A stretch of 45,901 nucleotides of DNA, taken from positions 1 through 45,901 of IMG/VR virus record IMGVR_UViG_3300048436_000028. One strand, 5' to 3'. The first letter of the stretch is position 1. Each line of letters opens with the position of its first letter. A program made the translations under genes and the position numbers. The notes beneath the pieces are model-generated. The model had not been told where the DNA came from. It was given only the letters and a program-made list of their open reading frames with translations, and ran no database searches. Source of the DNA: a virus. Below, piece by piece: positions 39,644 through 45,901 of this stretch.

Positions 39644-40513
39644 TTAATCATATTGCAAGTCTACTAATTGATTATGCAGAAGTTGCTGTGCTAAATTATT
39701 TCTTAAACCTTTTTTATTATCTGGCAAATTACCATCATTTAAAGCGACTGTATCTTTATATATACCACCATTAATCTTAGAATTATAGTACATCTCAATA
39801 TTAGTCTGTGCATTCATTGCGTTAATAATTTGTGACTGCCCCTGATCAAGTGTAAGTGTTAATGCATTTTCAGCTTGAGCTAGACCTAATTCAATTCTTG
39901 TTTCTTTCTCTTTTTCTTCGTCTTCATCGAGCTTTGCTTCATCTTCATCGTAATCTGCATCAGCTTTTACTTCTATATTATCTACAACAGCCTCATCGTC
40001 TAAAGCATTATAAATCTCATACTCAATAACAGGCGGCGCTGGTTTTATATATCCAGCACATGATGGGTCAGACTGTGGGTCAAAGCACTTATCAAGTCTG
40101 TAACTATATATCACAACAGCGTCTTTTACTTCGCCTGTTCCCTCAACTTCAATTGAGCCATTGCCCCATTGCGATGATGGTATATTGGGTAATGCAAAAG
40201 ATTTTGCGATTGTGTTACCAGCTACCCCAGACCAATCGTCAGTTTCCTTGAATGTGTAACCATCGCCAGTAGCATTTAAATTTCCAACATGAACAAGCAT
40301 ATCGTCTTCTGGTTTTTTAACAGTTGTATATTTATAAATCAGCCCATTTACATCTAAGCCAATACCTTCTGGCAAAACATTAGCCATAGTCCAGTTTAAA
40401 GAGCTACCAGCGGCGTTTCCTGATGTTCCGTATGTGTAAGGCTCACATTGCGAGTAAGAGGGCAAGAGTGCTAAGAATAACGCCCAAGCCAATCTTTGTT
40501 TCTGTATTATCAT
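39644..40513 (-). CDS. Secreted protein with acidic central region
   Basis: This is a 289-residue protein. Start at ATG 40513 with GAGGA upstream (a TTG at 40516 is adjacent). Signal peptide: LAWALFLALLPSYSQCEP. The first part is a Gly/Ser/aromatic beta region (SSLNWTMANVLPEGIGLDVN, WSGVAGNTIAKSFALPN), the middle is strongly acidic (DYDEDEAKLDEDEEKEKETR) and the end is helical. Two cysteines flank QSDPSCAGYIKP. No family is recognised; likely a virion or cell-surface protein. Confidence 0.65.
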   Translation of the reverse strand: MIIQKQRLAWALFLALLPSYSQCEPYTYGTSGNAAGSSLNWTMANVLPEGIGLDVNGLIYKYTTVKKPEDDMLVHVGNLNATGDGYTFKETDDWSGVAGNTIAKSFALPNIPSSQWGNGSIEVEGTGEVKDAVVIYSYRLDKCFDPQSDPSCAGYIKPAPPVIEYEIYNALDDEAVVDNIEVKADADYDEDEAKLDEDEEKEKETRIELGLAQAENALTLTLDQGQSQIINAMNAQTNIEMYYNSKINGGIYKDTVALNDGNLPDNKKGLRNNLAQQLLHNQLVDLQYD

Positions 40514-41006
40514 CAAATATATTCCTCATTGGACTATTTTGTTCATACTCAATTTGATCTTGAACTTTTTGCATTTCCCAAGCTAACCTAGCTTTATCCC
40601 CCACCAATCCATCCTTGGGACAGGGCGTGCCAGCATTGAGCATGGCTTCAAAGACGACAGGGTCACTACACATAATTGAAACAGCGCTCACCCTCATGCC
40701 CATGTCATACATAATGGATGCTTTTTTGAGCAACAAACAATTTTCTTCGGTAAATGTTGTCCCTGCGCTGATACCTAATATCTGCGTTTGAACCGCGCCA
40801 GCAACACCAACAGTACACAAATCTGAATTACTATTGCTAATATTTGGAGTAATCGCTGATGGTGGTGGGCTATTTACTGTTGTTTCCATTGAGCCATTTG
40901 ATGTTACAGTAGAATTAGTTTCAGTTCTGATTGTATCATCTGCGCGTGCAAGGTTGCCTATTAAAAATCCAATTAAAACTAATATAAAAAATAAAAAAAT
41001 CCTCAT
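40443..41006 (-). CDS. Secreted/membrane protein with cysteine pairs
   Basis: A 187-residue protein with an N-terminal signal or anchor (MRIFLFFILVLIGFLIGNLA, then RADD), a Ser/Thr/Asn-rich segment (TNSTVTSNGSMETTVNSPPP), a cysteine-containing domain (DLCTVGVAGAVQTQI, ENCLLLKKASIMYDMGMRVS, VSIMCSDPVVFEAMLNAGTP, CPKDGL) and a C-terminal hydrophobic helix (IGLGVILSTLALLLAM). GGGGGG precedes the ATG. I have seen this layout among marine phage structural proteins; function unknown. It overlaps the next gene by 71 bases. Confidence 0.65.
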   Translation of the reverse strand: MRIFLFFILVLIGFLIGNLARADDTIRTETNSTVTSNGSMETTVNSPPPSAITPNISNSNSDLCTVGVAGAVQTQILGISAGTTFTEENCLLLKKASIMYDMGMRVSAVSIMCSDPVVFEAMLNAGTPCPKDGLVGDKARLAWEMQKVQDQIEYEQNSPMRNIFDDNTETKIGLGVILSTLALLLAM

Positions 41007-41023
41007 TATAAACCCCCCTAGAG

Positions 41024-41278
41024 TTATAATCTTGATTTAAACTCCGACCAGACTGCAAATGAAACAAACCCAAGCACAAATAGTGTACCCCATCTGACAG
41101 CAGTTTTCCAAACTGAGCTTTTGGTTTGTCTCCAACCTTCAAGCAAATCACGCAATTCTTTTACATCATGCACAGCGTTTTCGTCGTGCAAGCCAATTCT
41201 TGACAACGCTCTATCAGAACCTTTTTCAGCGGCTTCTAGTATTAGTGCCTTTAACTCTGCTTTAGTAATGCCATGCAT
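41024..41278 (-). CDS. Small tail-anchored protein
   Basis: This is an 84-residue protein. ATG 41278 has GAGGGA upstream and is preferred to 41302. An N-terminal helix (ITKAELKALILEAAEKGSDR, ALSRIGLHDENAVHDVKELR) is followed by a transmembrane helix near the end (WGTLFVLGFVSFAVW). It resembles small DUF6127-type membrane proteins of alphaproteobacterial and marine phages. A holin-like or virion membrane role is possible. Confidence 0.65.
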   Translation of the reverse strand: MHGITKAELKALILEAAEKGSDRALSRIGLHDENAVHDVKELRDLLEGWRQTKSSVWKTAVRWGTLFVLGFVSFAVWSEFKSRL

Positions 41279-41288
41279 TTTTCCCTCA

Positions 41289-41612
41289 TCAGATGATGTC
41301 ATCTGTTATCTCTACATCAATAAATTGATTATTTGGAAAGGTTTCTATTTCTCCACCTGAGTATGTAACTTCAAATTCACACTCAAAAGAACCAATAGTA
41401 TCAGTGTCTCCTGTAGCCCATTGATAATAAACAATACCGCCTTGCGCGTTTGATATTGTAGCTGGAGCATCAATTTTGACCGCAGAACTTCCAATTGGAC
41501 GCATGTGAAATCTCACCGATGTTGCGGTCAAATTAACCACAGTATCAGTTCCATCTTTAAGTATTACCTGTAATGCAGGTGATGTATCATTTTGTTTTAT
41601 AAAGAACGCCAT
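41289..41612 (-). CDS. BppU N-terminal-like baseplate protein
   Basis: A 107-residue protein with the BppU_N pattern: FFIKQNDTSPALQVILKDGT, VNLTATSVRFHMRPIGSSAV, IVYYQWATGDTDTIGSFECE, and a last FPNNQFIDVEI strand. Family members anchor receptor-binding proteins to the baseplate or lie in the virion. It is next to the 23-residue-repeat fibre, with which it may assemble. Confidence 0.78.
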   Translation of the reverse strand: MAFFIKQNDTSPALQVILKDGTDTVVNLTATSVRFHMRPIGSSAVKIDAPATISNAQGGIVYYQWATGDTDTIGSFECEFEVTYSGGEIETFPNNQFIDVEITDDII

Positions 41613-41630
41613 GTTTCTTCCTTACAACTT

Positions 41631-43052
41631 TTACGCGGCTATTTCAACGCTATTTGGTTTCTGTACTATTAGTGAGCCCGTATTGGGTTCGCTAACTACT
41701 AATTCTGCTTGGCCTATACTCTCTAAACCTTGTTCTGCAATTCTGCCTAATGCCGCATCATATATTAGCGTTGGTATCGTCGGAGCTCCGCTTAAAATAT
41801 TATTCGCATTAAATTCGTGACCTTGCACCAAGATAATTTCTGCTAAAATAGGACGACCACTAAGTAAGCGATCATTCTCTAATTCATGCCCTTGGTTAAA
41901 TGTAGCTTCGTCAATAATAAAAGCTGAAGATAAAAGTTCATTCGTAGTAAATGTTTCTTCCTCTGATGCAGAAACTTCTTCAACTATAGGGGGGGCAGTG
42001 TTTAAATTTGCAGTTGAGATAACATGGTCGCAAAGCATCACCACATCTGCAATATCAGGAGAAGAACCCGTTATATCATCTCCAGAAAGGATATTTTCTT
42101 CTGTAATATCGGCTTCATCAAGTATATATGCGCTTGAAACTAACGTAGTACCAGAAAGTGCATTTTCTTGGGTAATATCAGCAGTGCCCAGAATTGGTTG
42201 CAAAGTTACTAAATTTGGCGCTTCAAGAGTTTCCGCCTCAAAAGCTGTTGAATTAGGTACTGATGGACTGCCTGTATTAATGTTCAAACCATCAAAATTA
42301 TGACCTTGAATGATAGTAGAGCCAGAGATAGCCACGTTTCCAGTTTCTAAGTCTGAAGTTGAGAATGTTTCATCTTCTGACATTGGTTGCGCTGGTATAG
42401 AAGGAAATCCACTTAATAGCTCCCCAGATTGTACCACATGCTCCTGAAGGATTGTAGCTGTACCTAATAATGGTGCGCTTGAAGAAAGATCACCCGTAGT
42501 AAATGTTTCCCCTTCGCTAACAAATTGATCTGGAACATCGGGTGCGCCTGAAAGCAATTCACCAGTGTTAAATAGATGCTCTTGAGCGATAGTCGCTAGT
42601 GATGGGATTGGCCTGTTAGAAACTAAATCAAATGCAGAGAAGGTTTCATCTTCAAACATTGTTAAAATTTCAACATCAGGTGCTCCAGAAATCAGTTCAT
42701 TAATTGATATTACATGAGTTTGATCAAAAGATGTAGTTTCAACAGTCGGCAATCCTGAAGTAAGGCCATTAGCATCAAGGTCTTGATTTTGATTGAATGT
42801 TACATTTGATAATACCGGTGAGCCAGCAACAATATTCCCAGTAGACGCGACAGCGTTATACACCATAACAGTAGGAGATATAGATGGAGCTCCTAAAGTA
42901 ATATTATTTGCGCCAAAATTATTGCCTTCAGTTATATCTGAATTACCAACAACAGGGGCAGATGTAGATATTCCAACAGCAATAAGTTCATATTTTTCTG
43001 TGCCAGCATCAGCAAAAGGCGAACTTGCAAAGGTACTAGCACCAAAAGACAT
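41631..43052 (-). CDS. Fibre-like protein built of 23-residue repeats
   Basis: This is a 473-residue protein. After residues 1-42 (ASTFASSPFADAGTEKYEL), 17 tandem units of exactly 23 residues run from 43 to 433, with a partial unit before. Many units alternate between an EHxxxxxxLLSGxPxxxxxxxxE type and an ETFxxxxLxSxxPxxxxxxxxQ type, so a 46-residue supercycle is likely. Residues 434-473 form a C-terminal cap. The period and the hydrophobic/Pro pattern suggest a beta-solenoid or trimeric fibre. It sits between the BppU-like gene and the FkbM methyltransferase. Function as fibre or appendage is inferred. Confidence 0.75.
   Translation of the reverse strand: MSFGASTFASSPFADAGTEKYELIAVGISTSAPVVGNSDITEGNNFGANNITLGAPSISPTVMVYNAVASTGNIVAGSPVLSNVTFNQNQDLDANGLTSGLPTVETTSFDQTHVISINELISGAPDVEILTMFEDETFSAFDLVSNRPIPSLATIAQEHLFNTGELLSGAPDVPDQFVSEGETFTTGDLSSSAPLLGTATILQEHVVQSGELLSGFPSIPAQPMSEDETFSTSDLETGNVAISGSTIIQGHNFDGLNINTGSPSVPNSTAFEAETLEAPNLVTLQPILGTADITQENALSGTTLVSSAYILDEADITEENILSGDDITGSSPDIADVVMLCDHVISTANLNTAPPIVEEVSASEEETFTTNELLSSAFIIDEATFNQGHELENDRLLSGRPILAEIILVQGHEFNANNILSGAPTIPTLIYDAALGRIAEQGLESIGQAELVVSEPNTGSLIVQKPNSVEIAA
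41754..42926 (-). repeat. 17 tandem 69-base coding repeats
   Basis: Degenerate 69-base units encode the 23-residue repeats of the fibre-like protein. No insertions or deletions occur within the array, so the period is strict. The N-terminal unit before it is partial. Confidence 0.8.
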
Positions 43053-43062
43053 TATAAAACTC

Positions 43063-43611
43063 CTATTTACTTATACCATATATATCATCTTTTTCCGTCC
43101 AAACCAAATAACCATTTTCTTCTAGTTTTGAGCATAATTGAATATCATCAACATGCTTGTGCTCAATCTTAATAAATTTTGGTTTTGTTCGAAAAGAATA
43201 ATTCATAATAATGTTAAGTTCATGGCCTTCTGTGTCTATCTTTAGAAAATCTACACAATCCACAAGTGACATAATGTAGTCTAGTGTAGAACAATCAACA
43301 GTAATCTTTTCTTCAAAGTCACCTTTTCTATCAGGGTGTTCACTTAATTTATATCCAATGTGGTTTTCAGAAATAACATGAGAACAACCAGTTAGCCATC
43401 CTTCATCACGCGCTACAAGCATTTCTAAAGCGCCATTATTATCTGATACAGCGTGATTTCTTACCTCAACATCGTATCCTTCATACTGTTTTTTTACTCT
43501 CTCATAAAGATATGGTACTGGCTCAATGCAAATTCCTTTCCAACCTGACTTCGCAAGAGGAAGGCATGTATTGAAGTCAGCCGAACCAATCTCAACGAAT
43601 GTTTTAACCAT
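43063..43611 (-). CDS. FkbM-family methyltransferase
   Basis: This is a 182-residue protein from ATG 43611 (GGTGACG upstream; the frame is open to 43626). It has the SAM-binding start TFVEIGSADFNTCLPL, GICIEPVPYLYERVKK, a GALEMLVARDEGW segment, CSTLDYIMSLVDCVDFLKID, then TEGHELNIIM, the FkbM motif. FkbM enzymes methylate hydroxyl groups, often on sugars. It overlaps the end of the collagen-modifying enzyme by 8 bases, so a likely substrate is the sugar that enzyme adds. It could also act on another glycan. Confidence 0.88.
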   Translation of the reverse strand: MVKTFVEIGSADFNTCLPLAKSGWKGICIEPVPYLYERVKKQYEGYDVEVRNHAVSDNNGALEMLVARDEGWLTGCSHVISENHIGYKLSEHPDRKGDFEEKITVDCSTLDYIMSLVDCVDFLKIDTEGHELNIIMNYSFRTKPKFIKIEHKHVDDIQLCSKLEENGYLVWTEKDDIYGISK

Positions 43612-45397
43612 TTTCGTCACCCACATAACGGGATGTCCACATAGTTAATGAATATTTAACCCCAGACTTTAGTTCATCGACATAATGACCATGAGTAACT
43701 TGACTAGGAAATAGTATGCAACTTCCAACGGGTACATCTAGGTTTGTAAAGTCTTGACGTGGAAAATAAAGGGTAGCACCTTCATAGTTGTCGTTTAATT
43801 TAACGCTACCAGTAATAAGAGAAGCGTCTGTATGTAACCCTAGAGACTTCTGTGTATCCATAGAATAACGCATAGTAAAAGCATCTCGCAATCCCATATA
43901 CTCTACAGGCTTCCAATGTTTCTCACATATCTTAAATAGCCTATCCTTCCAAAGAGCTTCGTATTGTTTCCATAGTCCTAATCTCTTTAGTCTTATCTCT
44001 TGTGCTGGAAACTTATCTCCATCTAGGCTTCCCCAACCACCTAGAGCATCAGATTTAGCTATTAATTCCTTACACTCACTTTCGGATAGTAGTTTTGTAA
44101 CTAGCAAGTCTTGTGCTACCTCTTCGTAGCTTAAATCTATACTTGTCCTAGTAGTAATAGGTGAGGATAGTTCCTCATACCCAAACTGTTTTGCTAGTTT
44201 ATAAAAGAACTCTTTCTCTAATTCTCCTCCGTTACCGTGATATATACAACCATAACAATTTGTTCTGCAATTCCAGAGTTGAGCGTTTGCCTTGCGTACT
44301 TTTGAGTCATGGTTCTGGAAGATATAGCTTTCATAGTCTAGAGTTACTTTATGTGGGAAGTCTTCATACTTTGATAAATATCTTGATTGGCAATATAATT
44401 GGTCATCTCCATTATCATCAGTACTTGGTAGATTAAAGAAGTCATTTAATGCTCCAGCATACCCTATGTATAAACCACTGTTTAAATACCTATAGGGAGT
44501 ACGCATATCAGGCCACCTATTCTTGTATGACTGATCGTTTGTTATAGGCCAACACTTTTGTTCTGCTCCAAATAGTATGTCTACATTAAAGTCCAAGAAC
44601 CTTTGCACTATGACTTCATAACCTTCAGTAAAGAATGTATCGTATCCATCTACAAAGAGAACTACATCATCTTTTGGTAACTCTTTAATAAAGTCTTTTA
44701 CTAACTCTATCTTTCTTATACCATCGTAACCCCTCATATCACTATTCCAGTCGTCACCTTTACCTAAGTTGACTAGGTTAATGTCATACTTGTCTGTTGA
44801 CTGTGTTAGAGGCCACATCTTAGCTTCATCTGTAGCTACTGTTATTATATTAATTTTACTTCCGTCTATCATCGGACTATTTTCTTCCTCTATTGTGCTT
44901 GGTCGGCTCGACCTTGGTATTTGTTTAACAATTTCTGGACGATAAAAATAGTTAAAACTGCCTTTCAACTTTAAGGGCAACCATTCATCTGCTGGTATAA
45001 TCGCATTAGAAAAGCCATTTATAAGCTCTAATGCGGTTGTTGGAGTTATGGCATAAGCATGAGCATTGTACCAATATCCCAGAGTATTCTCTCTATAGCC
45101 TAGCCAAACGCTATGGTGAGATTTTAAAATTTCTTCGATTTCGGAGACATCAAAACTAGAGAATACTGCGTCTTCTTCCAAAATTATTCCAGAAACGCCA
45201 GATTTTGCAATTTTCTGCCAGACGCGCAAATGACTTACAGAGCAACCGAACTCTGATTTAAGCAACCTTCGGTTATGTATTGGGTCTAACCAAGCTCTAT
45301 CGGGCTTACAGCCTGTTTCAGCCTCTAAATCTTCCCAACTTTTCCCCCTTGCGTCAAAAGCATCGCAATGAAGGGAAATTTGATATACTACTGTCAT
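43604..45397 (-). CDS. Collagen lysyl hydroxylase-glycosyltransferase, three-domain (GT25 + PLOD GT + PLOD 2OG-Fe(II))
   Basis: This is a 597-residue protein. Residues 1 to about 175 are a GT25 domain, as in procollagen galactosyltransferases and bacterial LPS enzymes: EFGCSVSHLRVW (49-60) and ILEEDA (72-77). Residues about 180-400 match the PLOD glycosyltransferase domain: INIITVATDE, LGKGDDWNSD, DVVLFVDGYDTFF (244-256), LFGAEQKCWP (275-284), RYLNSGLYIGYA (303-314), DDQLYC (331-336), the IFQN element and HGNG (387-390). Residues about 420-597 are a PLOD-type lysyl hydroxylase: RYSMDTQKSLGLHTDAS gives H522 and D524, YEGATLYFPR, VTHGHY gives H569, and SGVKYSL has K581 where PLODs have Arg to hold 2-oxoglutarate. 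It would hydroxylate Lys in X-Lys-Gly and add Gal then Glc. The collagen fibre with 40 such lysines is two genes upstream in the same operon. Confidence 0.92.
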   Translation of the reverse strand: MTVVYQISLHCDAFDARGKSWEDLEAETGCKPDRAWLDPIHNRRLLKSEFGCSVSHLRVWQKIAKSGVSGIILEEDAVFSSFDVSEIEEILKSHHSVWLGYRENTLGYWYNAHAYAITPTTALELINGFSNAIIPADEWLPLKLKGSFNYFYRPEIVKQIPRSSRPSTIEEENSPMIDGSKINIITVATDEAKMWPLTQSTDKYDINLVNLGKGDDWNSDMRGYDGIRKIELVKDFIKELPKDDVVLFVDGYDTFFTEGYEVIVQRFLDFNVDILFGAEQKCWPITNDQSYKNRWPDMRTPYRYLNSGLYIGYAGALNDFFNLPSTDDNGDDQLYCQSRYLSKYEDFPHKVTLDYESYIFQNHDSKVRKANAQLWNCRTNCYGCIYHGNGGELEKEFFYKLAKQFGYEELSSPITTRTSIDLSYEEVAQDLLVTKLLSESECKELIAKSDALGGWGSLDGDKFPAQEIRLKRLGLWKQYEALWKDRLFKICEKHWKPVEYMGLRDAFTMRYSMDTQKSLGLHTDASLITGSVKLNDNYEGATLYFPRQDFTNLDVPVGSCILFPSQVTHGHYVDELKSGVKYSLTMWTSRYVGDENG

Positions 45398-45400
45398 ATG

Positions 45401-45775
45401 TTACTCTGGTTTAGTAGGCCATATTACATTGTGTGGAAAACCATCTTGATCTGATATATTAAGCAAGTCTGTGCGATACTGTCTCCACTCTGACTGTTTA
45501 TCTTCCGTAAGTTCAGCCCAACGTAATGCATTCGATACTATAGGGTCTACTTCGTTATGTAGTCTTAGGTCGCGGATTAGTCTTACTTGATAACCTTCTT
45601 CTTCATCAATCTCTATCTGAGTAGGTGCGAGCCATACAAAACCGTCATAGGTGTGTAGAGGGGTAGGTCTCATAGTAACCTCCATTGTCCCCTCTGGATA
45701 GCCTTGTAGTATTTCTTCACTTGGGTCAGTTATAGTTTCCCAATAACCTAAGTCTACGTGATAAAAACCTTTCAG
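45401..45775 (-). CDS. Tail assembly chaperone-like protein (PF16778 type), start at the circle junction
   Basis: A 124-residue protein. Counting from the junction, translation starts at the codon 45775-45773, which reads CTG here but ATG in the identical left repeat (26-24), with AGGAG eight bases upstream and an overlap with the fibre stop (TAATG). An ATG at 45685 gives a shorter 94-residue form. The first part (GFYHVDLGYWETITDPSEEI) is followed by a C-terminal domain with AELTEDKQSEWRQYRTDLLN and GFPHNVIWPTKPE, the hallmark of phage tail assembly chaperones that follow fibre genes. It probably helps fold the collagen fibre or attach it to the tail. It ends 3 bases before the hydroxylase gene. 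Confidence 0.82.
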   Translation of the reverse strand: MKGFYHVDLGYWETITDPSEEILQGYPEGTMEVTMRPTPLHTYDGFVWLAPTQIEIDEEEGYQVRLIRDLRLHNEVDPIVSNALRWAELTEDKQSEWRQYRTDLLNISDQDGFPHNVIWPTKPE

Positions 45776-45901
45776 TACCTTAACTCCTGCACTGCATATG
45801 GGCTATTTATATAGTAATAATGACCAGCAGGGACAACAAATCCACCTTTAGTTAGATGAGCAGATGGATAACCCGAAGCTACCTGCGTCCAACTAGAGTT
45901 G
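45750..45901. repeat. Terminal direct repeat, right copy
   Basis: Same 152 bases as 1-152, offset 45,749, with G at 45775 in place of T at 26. This copy holds the 3' part of the collagen fibre gene (stop shifted to TGA, adding one Tyr) and the start region of the chaperone gene. It marks the overlap of a circular assembly. Confidence 0.9.

Noticed and set aside
43604-45397. LPS glycosyltransferase acting on the host surface only
   Set aside because: The GT25 domain alone would permit it, but the PLOD glycosyltransferase and hydroxylase domains and the adjacent collagen point to collagen.
1-45901. tRNA genes
   Set aside because: I saw no cloverleaf-like sequence with a TTCRANNC-type arm in the gaps; a dedicated scan was not possible here.

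Overview
The window is one complete double-stranded DNA phage genome from a circular assembly. Bases 1-152 recur at 45750-45901 with one mismatch, so the unit is about 45,749 bp. It is a long-tailed (siphovirus-type) phage with an HK97-type head: a Terminase_6-like large subunit, portal, Mu F-type minor head protein, prohead protease and an HK97-fold capsid protein. The tail genes resemble those of gene transfer agents and alphaproteobacterial phages (GTA-type tail chaperone, DUF2163-like hub, DUF6950-like peptidase, GTA-type holin). The DNA is AT-rich, and the fibre motifs and small secreted proteins are of kinds I associate with marine phages. A marine alphaproteobacterial host is my best guess, but the sequence does not prove it. 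I found no tRNA, integrase, DNA polymerase or replicative helicase.

Layout. (a) 26-16.3 kb, minus strand: capsid, connectors, tail tube, chaperones, tape measure, hub, tip protein and four fibre or virion proteins, the last being a collagen-like fibre. (b) The same operon continues across the circle junction to 45.8-35.3 kb on the minus strand: tail assembly chaperone, a three-domain collagen-modifying enzyme, an FkbM methyltransferase, a 23-residue-repeat fibre, a BppU-like protein, a cluster of secreted or membrane proteins, then a lysis cassette (holin, GH19 endolysin). (c) 16.5-18.7 kb, minus: Mu F protein fused to a zincin protease, and small genes. (d) 18.8-20.3 kb, plus: a small-gene island with its own strong promoter, including a tandemly duplicated hairpin-plus-gene cassette. 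(e) 20.3-24.3 kb, minus: portal and terminase. (f) 24.3-28.5 kb, minus: seven tightly packed genes (nucleotidyltransferase, IbrB-like ParB, IbrA-like PAPS-reductase fold, cupin/dioxygenase-like, glycosyltransferase-like, unknown, ParB) that look like a nucleic-acid or small-molecule modification module. (g) 28.6-29.7 kb, minus: replication initiator and partner. (h) 29.9-35.2 kb: a small Cro/CI-like regulator (minus) and divergent plus-strand early genes (Gp157, ERF, SSB, Ref-like nuclease, small proteins), with RusA on the minus strand.

The standout system is at the circle junction. The phage encodes a collagen-like fibre with 126 uninterrupted Gly-X-Y triplets and 40 lysines, all in the Y position. 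In the same operon it encodes a 597-residue protein that joins a GT25 (procollagen galactosyltransferase-type) domain, a PLOD-type glycosyltransferase domain and a PLOD-type Fe(II)/2-oxoglutarate lysyl hydroxylase domain. Those are the three activities that make glucosyl-galactosyl-hydroxylysine in animal collagen. An FkbM methyltransferase follows. The inference is a self-contained bacteriophage pathway for hydroxylating and glycosylating its own collagen fibre. A second notable point is a canonical -1 frameshift signal (GGGAAAC) in the tail assembly chaperone gene.
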